From Planctomycetota bacterium (lineage in GTDB: Bacteria > Planctomycetota > Phycisphaerae > Phycisphaerales > Phycisphaeraceae), in the NCBI GenBank assembly GCA_026386955.1, contig JAPLMQ010000304.1, positions 27,934 to 91,933 on the forward strand: a stretch of 64,000 nt of DNA. The letters are read 5' to 3'. The notes under the pieces are model-generated. The model saw nothing but the letters and a program-made list of their open reading frames with translations, had not been told where the DNA came from and searched no databases. Made by a program: the position numbers and the translations under genes. Shown piece by piece: positions 39,499 to 48,400 of the stretch (its first letter is position 1; the number at the start of each line of letters is the position of its first letter).

Positions 39499-39607
39499 GC
39501 TGGCCGCCACCGATTGTTGCCCACCACCCGATGCCTCACCCGGCCCCCCGGAGGCCAAGCCCCGGAACCCACGATTCCTCAGACCGTCGCAACCGACATA
39601 ACCAAAG

Positions 39608-40948
39608 CTATTCCAAGGGGTTGACGATCATTCCAGTCGCCAGTTTGGGGTAGAAGAACGTGCTCTTCTGCGGCATGAGCTCCCCCGCTTGGCTGACCAG
39701 GCGGACCGATTCCAGCGGCGTGGGCTGGAGGAGCAGGCCGAGCTGGTAGCCGGGGGTGGTCGTGTCGCGCTCGAACTCGGCGAGGGTGTGGGGGAACTTC
39801 CAGCTCACAGCCGCGCCTTGGGGGCAGAACGTCGGCTGGCAGATCCCCTCGACGATCAGGTGCTGCACGATCGCCACGTCGAGCTGACGCCACGCGGGCG
39901 ACTGCTTGGCGTGCGTGGCCGCGAGCGGGTCGACGGCGACGGTGGTCGCGATCGCCAATGGGCCCGCGGGGTTCGACGGGCAGAAGAGCCCGATCGCGTG
40001 CGGCCCGGCCTTGGGCAGCGCCGCCTCCAGCGCAGCCAGGTCGTTTGGGCTCCCCTTGCCGGCGAAGGGGGTGATCTTCAGCTTGCCCGCCGCGGCGGCG
40101 GTGAACTTCGCGAGCGTGAATTCGGCCATGCTCCCCAGCACGCGGTGCGTGGGCAGGACGATCATCCCCGGATCCTGCATCGCCACGAGCACGAAGAGGC
40201 AGAAGTTCGCGGGGTGGTCCGGCGCGAGCGGGCCCGCGGCGGCGAGGGCGCCGCGGTAGTTCAGCGCGGTGGTGTAACGATGATGCCCGTCGGCGATGAA
40301 GATGTCGGCCCCGGCGAAGTGGTCGAGGAACGGTTTCTGCTCGGCCGGCGTTTCGATCACCCAGCCTTCGTGGCTCACGCCGTCGCCGGAGGTCGTCCCC
40401 GCGAGGTCGGCCGGGCGCGACTCGATCACCTTCGTCAGCAGCGCGTGCACGCGGTTCGACGGATCCGAATGCAGCCCGAAGATCGGCGACAACTGCGCCT
40501 TGGTCGCCCGCATCAGCTTCATGCGGTCTTCCTTGGGCCCGCTGAAGGTCTGCTCGTGCGGATGGATCCCGCCCTTCCCGTCGGGCGACTTCCCGAACGG
40601 CTGGATGGTGACGTTCGCGATCAGCCCGCGCCGCTGGAAGCGCCGGCCGGCGTGGGTGTAGGTCTGCTGGTAGGCGACCAGCACGGGCGACTTGCGGCGG
40701 ACCATCACGCCCTCGCGCAGCCACTGGCGGTAGAGCTCGCCCGCGGCGTCGTAGGTCGCGTCGGGCCCGACGGTCTTCGCGGGCAAGTGAGGGAGATCGA
40801 TCGCGACGATGTTCTGTGGATCGACCTTGAGCAGCGCGGCCTTGCCGGCTTCGTCGAGCACGTCGTAGGGCGGGGCGATGCGGGAGGAGAGGTCGCGCCC
40901 GGGCTGGGCGGCGAAGGTGACGGCGGGGATCGGTCGGATGGCGGGCAT
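39608..40948 (-). CDS. DUF1015-family protein
   Basis: 446 residues. It starts with IRPIPAVTFAAQPGRDLSSRIAPPYDVLD, the characteristic N-terminal pattern of the family, includes FSGPKEDRMKLMRATKAQLSPIFGL and ADIFIADGHHRYTTALNYR (GHHR motif), and ends with KSTFFYPKLATGMIVNPLE. The family is widespread in bacteria, often near serine or phosphoglycerate metabolism genes, but its function has not been firmly established. Cytoplasmic, with no signal peptide. The start at 40948 is the only ATG consistent with the family N-terminus. It follows the methyltransferase gene on the same strand, with a hairpin between them. Confidence 0.92.
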   Translation of the reverse strand: MPAIRPIPAVTFAAQPGRDLSSRIAPPYDVLDEAGKAALLKVDPQNIVAIDLPHLPAKTVGPDATYDAAGELYRQWLREGVMVRRKSPVLVAYQQTYTHAGRRFQRRGLIANVTIQPFGKSPDGKGGIHPHEQTFSGPKEDRMKLMRATKAQLSPIFGLHSDPSNRVHALLTKVIESRPADLAGTTSGDGVSHEGWVIETPAEQKPFLDHFAGADIFIADGHHRYTTALNYRGALAAAGPLAPDHPANFCLFVLVAMQDPGMIVLPTHRVLGSMAEFTLAKFTAAAAGKLKITPFAGKGSPNDLAALEAALPKAGPHAIGLFCPSNPAGPLAIATTVAVDPLAATHAKQSPAWRQLDVAIVQHLIVEGICQPTFCPQGAAVSWKFPHTLAEFERDTTTPGYQLGLLLQPTPLESVRLVSQAGELMPQKSTFFYPKLATGMIVNPLE

Positions 40949-40973
40949 GCGGGGTCCACTCGTGGCCTGGGGG

Positions 40974-40997
40974 CCGGCCGGCGCTCGCGCCGACCGG
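40974..40997 (-). terminator. GC-rich hairpin between the methyltransferase and DUF1015 genes
   Basis: CCGGCCGGCGC (40974-40984) and GCGCCGACCGG (40987-40997) pair with one mismatch. It lies 66 nt beyond the methyltransferase stop. No U tract. Confidence 0.35.
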
Positions 40998-41062
40998 AGG
41001 GCACAGGTTACCGGCTGCCGCGGAGTCCGGCCAGCGCGGGGCGGATCACGCGGTGTTGGAGA

Positions 41063-41929
41063 TCACTTCAGCCCGACGACGTAGGCCACGAAATCCTCGC
41101 GCGTCGGCAGCGACCGGACCGGCGCGTAGACCCCCGGCCCCGCGCGACGGGTGGCGCGTCCCCCGGCCGCGCCCTCGCACCAGACCCGCGCCTGGGCGAA
41201 CCCCGCCTCGACCATCACCTCCGCCAGCTCCGCCAGCGACCACAGCCGCCACTCGTAGTGGAACGCCGAGCGGATCATGCGCCCGCCGCGCAGGCGGAAG
41301 TGGATGCGGCAATCGACGCGGGCGGAGAGCAGGTCGACCCGGCGCTGCTCCCAGAGGTAGTCGAAGGGCGGGCGGTGGGCGTCGAGCGCGTCGTCGTCCG
41401 CCACGCCGGAGGCCCCGGCCACGGCCAGCGCCGCCGGATCGACGCGGCGGGTCTGCATCCCCACCCGCAGCGCGCCCGGGCCGCCGTAGGCGTCGAGCAC
41501 GAGCACGCCCCCGGGGCGGAGGGCCCGGCGGGCGACGCGGAAGTAGGCGCGGAGGTCGTCACGCCGGTGGAAGATGAACGAGCTGAAATTCAGCGCCGCC
41601 ACGACGTCGACGCGCGGCGAAACGACGCTACGCACGTCCTCGCACAGGGCGATCAAGTCCCCGGCCCGATCGCCCAGCACGCGGTCCGCGCGCCGCCTTG
41701 CCCACGCACACGTCGGGGCGTGGAAGTCGATCGCCAAGGCGCGGCAATCCTCGTGCTGCGCGACGAAGGCCGAGGCGATGGCCGCGGTGCCGGCGAAGTC
41801 CTCGCGCAGGAGCGTGGGCCAGCGCCCGCGCCGATGGTGGGCGTAGATCCGCGCCAGCAGCGACGTCTCGGCGTGGGGATGCTGGACGGCAAGGCGGTAG
41901 AGGTCGAGCTTGTGGGGCGTGGAGGGCAT
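41063..41929 (-). CDS. Class I SAM-dependent methyltransferase
   Basis: 288 residues. LLREDFAGTAAIASAF replaces the usual glycine-rich motif I, CRALAIDFHAPTCAWARRRA is motif II, LIALCEDVRSV gives the acidic adenine contact, VVAALNFSSFIFHRRDDLRAYFRVARRALRPGGVLVLDAYGG has motifs IV-VI. AFHYEWRLWSLAELAEVMVEAGFAQARVW near the C-terminus is the typical post-methyltransferase strand order. The substrate is probably a small molecule. An N-terminal DLYRLAVQHPHAETSLLARIYAHH fits a subfamily that begins with this helix. Cytoplasmic. Start 41929 is the only good ATG. It is 52 nt downstream of the large operon's last gene, from which it is separated by a hairpin. Confidence 0.88.
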   Translation of the reverse strand: MPSTPHKLDLYRLAVQHPHAETSLLARIYAHHRRGRWPTLLREDFAGTAAIASAFVAQHEDCRALAIDFHAPTCAWARRRADRVLGDRAGDLIALCEDVRSVVSPRVDVVAALNFSSFIFHRRDDLRAYFRVARRALRPGGVLVLDAYGGPGALRVGMQTRRVDPAALAVAGASGVADDDALDAHRPPFDYLWEQRRVDLLSARVDCRIHFRLRGGRMIRSAFHYEWRLWSLAELAEVMVEAGFAQARVWCEGAAGGRATRRAGPGVYAPVRSLPTREDFVAYVVGLK

Positions 41930-41963
41930 AAGGCGGGGTGTGTGGCGGAATCTGCGCGGGCGC

Positions 41964-41979
41964 CTTTTGCGGGCAAAAG
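41964..41979 (-). terminator. Hairpin ending the MoxR/BatA-type operon
   Basis: CTTTTGC-GG-GCAAAAG, a perfect 7-bp inverted repeat starting 3 nt after the operon's last stop codon (41982). No long U tract, so termination is plausible rather than certain. Confidence 0.4.
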
Positions 41980-41981
41980 CG

Positions 41982-43550
41982 TCACGGGCGCGGGACGATG
42001 AGCAACTGGAACTCGCGGAGCAGGACGCGGTCCATCACCGGGCCGTTGGCGCCCTGCGTGAGCTCGATCACCAACCGCCGGCCGTCGAGCGGGAGGTTCA
42101 CATCGGCCTGCGGCTGTTTCCCGTCGAGGTGGATGCGGGTGATCTCCTTGTCGTCGAGGCGGAGGACCATGTCGAGGTCGGCCCAGCGACGGACCTGCGC
42201 GGCGACCTGCGCCGGGTCCTGCCCGGGCTCGGCGGCGGTGTCGAGGCGGGCCTGACCCGCAAGGCGCATCGCCCCCGTGGGCAGCTCGAACGCCAGCGTC
42301 ACCGGCGCGTGGACGCGAAGCGAATCGCCCGCGACGCGCGGCGGCCTGGCGACACCGAACGCCTCGCCCCCGCCCGCCACGCTCGACGCGAGCGACGACA
42401 GCGGCGCGAGCGCCCCGGCCTTGCCCGCGATGTCGATCCGCGTCACGCCCGCGAGCGGGGTGGAGACGGGCGGGGCGGGGGCCGCCGCGGCGCCCAGCGC
42501 GGGCTGGAGCCGCATTTCCTTCCCTGTGATCGAGAGCGAAGAGGCGAGCAGGCGCGACCCGTCCTCCAGCCAGACCTTGTGCTGGCGACGGCGGGTCTCC
42601 TGCATCGGGTTGGTCAGGTCGATCCGGCAGACGCGCTCGAGCGGGAGCACGACGGCCTGCCCGCGCTCGGCGGTCTTGAGCTCGAGCCCCTTGGCGGTGA
42701 TCGCGGTGACGAACCCGGTGACCGCGTCGCCGTTGGTCATCTCGACGCGGTCACTGGTGGCGGAGGCGTTGCCGCCCGCGTTCGCCGCGCCGTTGTCGGG
42801 CCCGTTGGCGTCGACGGGCGTCTTGAGGGCGGGCGCCGCCGGCGCGGGACGCGGCGGCGTGACCGGGACTTGCGGGCCGGCGTTGGGCACAGGCCCCGCC
42901 CCGGGCGGACGAGCTACCATATTGTTCAGCTTTTCCGCGAAGGCCTTGAGGTTGTTCGCCGCCGGGTCGTTGCCCGCATTCGCGCCGGCGTCGCCCGGTG
43001 CGTTGGGGTCCGCAGCCGGGGCCGGAGCGGCCGGCCGCGGGCGGAGCCTCAGCGAGCGGACGTTGTCGAGGTTGATCGCGACCGCGCCCAACAGCGGGTG
43101 CTCCCACTGGAACTTCTGCCCGTCGGGCAACGGCGCGAGGAACCGACCGGTGAGCTTTTGGCCGTCGACCAACTCGATGAAGCCCTCAGATGGCGCGGGC
43201 TGCGTCGCGGGACCGGGCTGCGCGCCGGACGGCGCGGGCGGGGCGGCCGGAAGGGCCGGCTTGATAGGTACGACGGCCGCCGCCCCATCGTCCGCGGTGG
43301 CCCGCGCCTGGCCAATGTCGCGAAGCTGCACGAAGCCCTCGAGCGCCTCGGAACGGTAATGCCGGTCGGTGTCGAAGAAACTCAGCGTCCCGTCGCTCAG
43401 GCCCTGGATGCTGATGGCGCGCGGGGCCAAGTCGGGCCCGACGAGGATCGCCGGCGTGGCGGCGCGGACCGTCGACGCGCAGAACAACGCCGCGAACGCA
43501 ACGGCGGGCAGGGTCGCGCGGGCGGAATGGGCGGATGGGAGCGGCATCAT
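41982..43550 (-). CDS. Exported hypothetical protein, last gene of the MoxR operon
   Basis: 522 residues with a signal peptide (LPAVAFAALFCASTVRA/AT). The mature protein has several small beta-rich units: LVGPDLAPRAISIQGLSDGTLSFFD, FIELVDGQKLTGRFLAPLPDG, VEMTNGDAVTGFVTAITAKGLEL and KVWLEDGSRLLASSLSIT, each reminiscent of an Sm-like or SH3-like barrel (DG-x2-L-x-G-x-L/V). These are separated by Pro/Ala-rich linkers. The C-terminal part (LAGQARLDTAAEPGQDPAQV, DLDMVLRLDDKEITRIHLDGK) resembles an NPCBM-like or galactose-binding sandwich. The protein is exported and may bind a polymer. No family is assigned. It follows the terpene cyclase-like gene by 61 nt. Confidence 0.75.
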   Translation of the reverse strand: MMPLPSAHSARATLPAVAFAALFCASTVRAATPAILVGPDLAPRAISIQGLSDGTLSFFDTDRHYRSEALEGFVQLRDIGQARATADDGAAAVVPIKPALPAAPPAPSGAQPGPATQPAPSEGFIELVDGQKLTGRFLAPLPDGQKFQWEHPLLGAVAINLDNVRSLRLRPRPAAPAPAADPNAPGDAGANAGNDPAANNLKAFAEKLNNMVARPPGAGPVPNAGPQVPVTPPRPAPAAPALKTPVDANGPDNGAANAGGNASATSDRVEMTNGDAVTGFVTAITAKGLELKTAERGQAVVLPLERVCRIDLTNPMQETRRRQHKVWLEDGSRLLASSLSITGKEMRLQPALGAAAAPAPPVSTPLAGVTRIDIAGKAGALAPLSSLASSVAGGGEAFGVARPPRVAGDSLRVHAPVTLAFELPTGAMRLAGQARLDTAAEPGQDPAQVAAQVRRWADLDMVLRLDDKEITRIHLDGKQPQADVNLPLDGRRLVIELTQGANGPVMDRVLLREFQLLIVPRP

Positions 43551-43611
43551 GCGGACTTCCGAAAGGTTCGGCGTTTTCTTCCCGGCCCGTCTGCGTGGTT
43601 CGTCGGCGCCG

Positions 43612-44685
43612 TCAGCGCTGGAATATCGGCAGGAACCGGTTGGGTGCCTGCAGCACCAGCAGCGCCATCGCCGTGCCGTAGTCCTCGCCCTGGTCGCCGG
43701 TCCATCCGCCCCGCTCCTGCTGCTGGCGGACCATCTCGTCGCGCACCATCGGGTACCACTGGGCCCAGTATTTCCCGCCCGCGAGGTACATCGCCTGCAC
43801 GGCGTAATACTGCCCGTAGAAGTAGTGGCTCCCGCGCGCGGCGACCTCGTTCTTGTTCCGCAGGAGGTAGTCGAGCCCGCGCTCCAGCGCGCGGTCCTGG
43901 TAGATGCCCGCGTAGTAGAGGCTCGCCACGCCCGCCGCCGAGCGCGGGAACATCGACCCGCCGATCATGAGCTGGTAGCGGAACCCGCCGTCCTCGCGGT
44001 TCTGGCATTGGCGGACGTAGACGATCGCGCGGTCGATCGTCTCCTTGGGCACCGACAGTCCCGCGTTGCGGGCCGAGCGCAGGCCCATGATCTGGCAGAT
44101 CGTCACCGAGAGGTCGGCGTCGAGCGGGACGGGCTGGTAGCGCCATCCACCCTCGGAGTTCTGCGTCGCGACGATCAGGCGCACGGCCTTCACCAGCGCG
44201 TCGCGCACGCGGCGGTCGCCGGTCATCCCGTAGACCTCGCCCAGCAGCAGCGTGGCGAAGCCGTGCCCGTACATCGGCGTGCTGCCCGCGTCGGCGGTGA
44301 TCAGCCCCGTCTCCTGCACGCTGCGGAGGATGAAGTCCAGGGCCCGCTCGACCTGCACGGCGTATTCCCCGCGCCCGGGCAAATTGCCGTCGGCCATGAA
44401 GGCGAGGCAGGCGAGCGAGGTGATGCCGACGGTCTGCCCGCCCGAGCGCCCGCCGAAGCTGCCGTCGCGCCCCTGGAGCGTCGCCAAGTAGCGCAGGCCC
44501 TTCTCAATCGACGCGCGGGTCTTGGGCGTGATCTCGATGAAATCGGGGGCGTCGTTGGAGAGCGGGGTGATGGGCTCCTCGGCGCGCACGGCCGGGGGCG
44601 CTAGGAAGAGGGCCGCCATGAAGAGCGCCGCGCAGAGCGACGTCCGCACGGCGAAGGGCACGATGGAGCGCAGTCGACGGATCAT
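43612..44685 (-). CDS. Exported prenyltransferase/squalene oxidase repeat protein
   Basis: 357 residues. The N-terminus is a signal peptide (SLCAALFMAALFLAPPAVRA/EE). The mature domain is an alpha/alpha toroid with repeating motifs: IEKGLRYLATLQGRDGSFGG, LVKAVRLIVATQNSEGGWRY, IDRAIVYVRQCQNREDGGFRY and LERGLDYLLRNKN; QNxEGGWxY-type QW motifs are those of the prenyltransferase/squalene cyclase repeat. A cyclase catalytic motif (DxDD) is absent, so a structural or binding role is likelier than terpene synthesis. Planctomycete MoxR/BatA operons often include such a protein. The start overlaps the preceding gene's stop by 4 nt (ATGA). Export puts it in the periplasm. Confidence 0.85.
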   Translation of the reverse strand: MIRRLRSIVPFAVRTSLCAALFMAALFLAPPAVRAEEPITPLSNDAPDFIEITPKTRASIEKGLRYLATLQGRDGSFGGRSGGQTVGITSLACLAFMADGNLPGRGEYAVQVERALDFILRSVQETGLITADAGSTPMYGHGFATLLLGEVYGMTGDRRVRDALVKAVRLIVATQNSEGGWRYQPVPLDADLSVTICQIMGLRSARNAGLSVPKETIDRAIVYVRQCQNREDGGFRYQLMIGGSMFPRSAAGVASLYYAGIYQDRALERGLDYLLRNKNEVAARGSHYFYGQYYAVQAMYLAGGKYWAQWYPMVRDEMVRQQQERGGWTGDQGEDYGTAMALLVLQAPNRFLPIFQR

Positions 44686-45461
44686 TTCCCCTCCTCGGCC
44701 AGGCGCTGGTAATAGCGCTCCGTCATTTCCTTGTAGACCGGGCTGACGCGCTCGGTCAGCCCCTCGAGCAAATCATCGCGCAGCCGCGGCGGGAGATTGC
44801 CCCACTCCGACCGCACCTGCTCGAGCACCGAGGGGTTGATCTGCCGAGGGTCGGTCCGCCCGGGGAGCTGCCCGCGGTTCTCGCCTTTCTTGCCGCCCTT
44901 CTTGCCGTCGGGGTTGTCCTGCTCGCCCTGCTCCTCGCCGGGCTTCTTGCCCTCCTTCTGGCCCGGCTGGTCCCCGGGCTGGGGCGCGGCGTTCTTGTCG
45001 CTCCCGTTCTCGCGCTTGGGCTGGCCTGAGGAGCTTGACGAGGATGAGGATGACGAAGAGGACGATTGCTGTTGCTGCTTTTCCGCGGCCTCGATCACCT
45101 GGGAGAGCTTTTCGAGCACCGACTCCTGGATGCGCTGGGTCTGCTCGCCCGTGTCGCGGTTCTTGCCCAGGCGGTCCGACGCCTCGAGCATCTCGCCCAG
45201 CGCCTGGCGCAGCGAGTCGGACGCCTGCTCGCCGGTGAGCCGGCGGGCGACGCCCGCGTCGATGGGCACGCCGGCGGACCCGCGCTTCGGGCCCGAGGGT
45301 TGGGTGGCGCTGCCGCCGGACGCGCCACCAGGGGCGGGGATGTTGAGCATCTCGTCGAGCGAGGGCGTGGCCGACTGCGCGAGGCACGGCGCGGCCAAAA
45401 GCGTGGCGGAGAAAGCCGCGGCAAACGCGACGACGAACGAACGCGGGACGTGGGTTCTCAT
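44682..45461 (-). CDS. Exported low-complexity protein of the MoxR operon
   Basis: 259 residues with a signal peptide (FVVAFAAAFSATLLAAPCLA/QS). The middle part has a helical segment (SLRQALGEMLEASDRLGKNR, RIQESVLEKLSQVIEAAEKQ), followed by QQQQ and a run of thirteen serines, then a Lys/Gly/Glu-rich disordered linker. The C-terminus (QINPSVLEQVRSEWGNLPPRLRDDLLEGL and PVYKEMTERYYQRLAEE) is conserved-looking and helical, and resembles a segment seen in planctomycete accessory proteins of these operons. Both ends overlap neighbours by 4 nt (ATGA). Function unknown; it may bind the DUF4175-like protein encoded upstream. Confidence 0.8.
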   Translation of the reverse strand: MRTHVPRSFVVAFAAAFSATLLAAPCLAQSATPSLDEMLNIPAPGGASGGSATQPSGPKRGSAGVPIDAGVARRLTGEQASDSLRQALGEMLEASDRLGKNRDTGEQTQRIQESVLEKLSQVIEAAEKQQQQSSSSSSSSSSSSSGQPKRENGSDKNAAPQPGDQPGQKEGKKPGEEQGEQDNPDGKKGGKKGENRGQLPGRTDPRQINPSVLEQVRSEWGNLPPRLRDDLLEGLTERVSPVYKEMTERYYQRLAEEGK

Positions 45462-48400
45462 CTGCCCTCCGGCTGGTTGGACTTGGGTGGAGACGGCCGG
45501 GGCTGGCCCGCGGGCTTCGGCTTGGGCACGGCGACTTCGGTCGGCTCGCGCATCATGTTCTGCTTCGCCATCATGATGTTGATCAGCCGCTCGCCCAGCG
45601 ACGAGAGCTCGCGCTGCTGGGTGGAGAGCTCGATGACCTGCTTTTCCCGGGCCTCGGCGGGCGTCGCGGCGTCCGGCGCAACAGGCGTCTGGGCGATGGG
45701 CTTGTCGAGCTCGCGCGTGCGCGAGAGCACGTCTTGCTGCATGCCTTGGAGAAGCTTCAACTCCGCGAGGGGCGGGATCAGCGGCTCCGCGCCTCCGCCT
45801 CCCCCGCCGCCGCCTCCGTTGCTGGACTGGCTCTCGCCCTTGTCGAACGGGTCGGGCTGCTTCTGAGCGTCGGCCAACGCGCCGGCCATCGTACGCAGCA
45901 TGCCGGAGACCTGCCCCTGGTCCTGCGGAACCGCAGGGTCGGCCTGCCCAGCCCGCAGGCGCGAGGCCGACTGCGCCGCGAGCTTGTCGATCCGCCCGTG
46001 CATGTGGCGGAACAGCAGCGTGTCGGCCACCTCGCGCCCAAGGTCGGCGGCGGCGGCCTGCAGGTCGGCCTCGCGATGGCCCAGGTCGATCAGGTCGACG
46101 CGCTCCCGGCGCGAGAGCCCCGGCTTGGAGGTGAAGGGAACCGTCTGTTTGCGCAGCTCGTCCTGCTCCTTCGCGAGCTTCTCGTACTGGGCCTGGAGCT
46201 TCTGGCGGTTCTTGTCCTCCTCCTTCTTCTGCGTCTGCTCCTTGGCCTTCTGCAGCTCCTTGAGCGCGGCATCGAGGCTCGCGAGCGCCAGCTTCTGCCC
46301 GGCCGACGCGGGGTCGCGCTGACTCTGGCGGAGCGCCGCCACGGCCGTGCCTTGGTGCTCGGCCGCCTGGCCCACGTGCCGCGCGGCGGCGGCGGCCTCC
46401 GCCTTGGCCTGCTCCTCGACCGAGAGCGTGTTGCGCCGCAGGGCCGACTGCGGCTCGTCCAGCCCGGCCAGCTCCTTCGCGCCCGCGAGGCGGTCGATCT
46501 GCGCCGCCTGCTGCTCGATCAGCTTCTTCACCGCCTCGGCCAGCGCCTCGAGCTTGCGGCGGAGTACCTCCATCTGTCGCTGCTCCTGGTTCGACATCTG
46601 CGCGAGCATCTCCTTCATCGTGTCGGAGCTGTTCTGCTGCGAGGTCGAGCTCTCCGAGAGCTTGTTCTGCTTGGCGGAGTCCCCCGCCTGCTTCATCGTC
46701 TGCGTCAGCCCCTTGCGCTGGGCGACGGCCGCCGCGTCGGAGAGCGCCTCGGCCGCGGCCTTGCTCTGCGGGTCGGGCTGCTGCGAGAGCGTGTCGGCGG
46801 CGCCCTGCATCTGCTTGGTCAGCGCGTCGGCCTTGGTGGTCAGCGCGGCCTGGCGGTCGGAGAGCTCGCCCAGCTTCTTGCGGTCCTCGGGGCTGAGCTG
46901 CTCGGGCGACTTGCCCAGCGTGTTTGGGAGCGTCGCGCGGGTGTCCGTGTTCAGGTCGTCCTGCTGGCGGATCAGGTCGCGCAGCTCGCCTTGGATGGCC
47001 TGCGTGTCGCGACCCTGGTCGAGCAGGCCTGCGAGGCTCGACAGGCCCGAGGCGACGTCGCCCTGCTTGTCGCGCGCCTTGGCGCGGGGCGAGGCCGGGT
47101 CCTTGCGGTCGTCCTTCTTCGCGTCGCCGAGCTTGGCGTCGGCCTCCTTGGAGTCGTTGCGGGCCTTTTCGGCCAGGTCGGATGCCTTCTTCAGAAGCCC
47201 CGCCAGCGCGGGGTCTTCAAGGCGGTTGCGCTCGACGCGGTCCTCCAGCGAGCGCAGCAGGCCGGCCTGCGCGTCGATCCGCGCGGTGACGTCCTGCTGC
47301 CCGGGCTGGGCCTTGTCGGCGGGCGGATCGAGCAGCTCGCGCTGGCGGTTGGAGAGGTTGATCGCCGTCTGTCGCACGCCGCCCAGCTCGGTGCGGATCT
47401 GCGCGACGAGCGCGGCAGCGTCGATGATGCGCAGCCGCCGAGGGGGCGAGCGCACGGGCTCATGCCGCGCGCCGTCGAGGTCGAAGACGTCGCGGGCATA
47501 GGCGGTGGCGAGCAGCTCGTCGCCGGGCTGGAGCTTGAGCGGGGCGAGGTCGAGCGTCTTGTCGACGGACATCTGGGCGCTGCGGCCGTCGGCGTGGGCG
47601 ATCGTGCGCGGGGCGGAGGTTGCCCCGCCGTTGCCTCCGGATGCGGCAGGCGCCGTCGCCGCGCCGGCGGCCGCGGGCTCGGCCTCGCGGGCGTGCGTCG
47701 CGATCTGCAGCTCCACCGACTCCACGCCCACGTCGTCCTGCGCCATGGCCTGCAGCGGTATCACCGCGCTGGCGAGCACCGCCTCGTCGCTGACCGGCAG
47801 GGTCATCGAAGCCGCGGGCGGTTGATCGACCGTCGCGTCGACCCGGTAGAGCCGGTCCGACAGGTTCCCGAGCCCGTATTCGTCCTGCAGGCGCACAGGC
47901 GACTGCACGCTCTGGAGCAGCCGGAAGCCGATGGCGATGCGCGAGCCCTCGGCCGCGGAAGCTTCGGTGGAGCCGTCTCCGATTTCGATCTTCGCCTGGG
48001 CCGCGGCATTGCCCTGCGCCTTGAGGGCCGCGTTGAGCCCGGGCAGGAAGCCCTCGCCGCGGAGCCAAGCCGCGGGGATCGGCTTGTTGAACTCCAGCGA
48101 CCAGCGGACGTTCGAGCCGGTCATCGCGGTGGCGGAGGCGATCTGCCCCGTCTGCTGGTCGAGGTCGACCTGCTGCGGTGCGATCAGCCCGTGGGCATAG
48201 GCGGGCGGCTCGATGGCGAGCCGGGAGGAGCGGAGGGCGGGGCGGTCGACCAGCGTGATCGACTGCGGATGGGTGCGGTCGTCGCCAGCCTCGAAATAGA
48301 ACTCGACCGAGGCATCAGGCCGGGCGGTGGCCTTGCCGTTCGATGAGGAGTTCGTCGCGGCGGGCGTCGGCGAGGCGAGCAGGTTCTCGGGCAAGTCGAT

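Noticed and set aside
43612..44685. A terpene cyclase for hopanoid synthesis
   Set aside because: It has the toroid repeats but is half the usual length, has a signal peptide and lacks a DxDD motif; the operon context is MoxR/BatA.
45734..48346. An 870-codon + strand frame rich in Leu, Arg and Val
   Set aside because: Antisense to the coiled-coil part of the DUF4175-like protein; its apparent leucine pattern is the complement of the Gln/Glu/Lys coiled coil.
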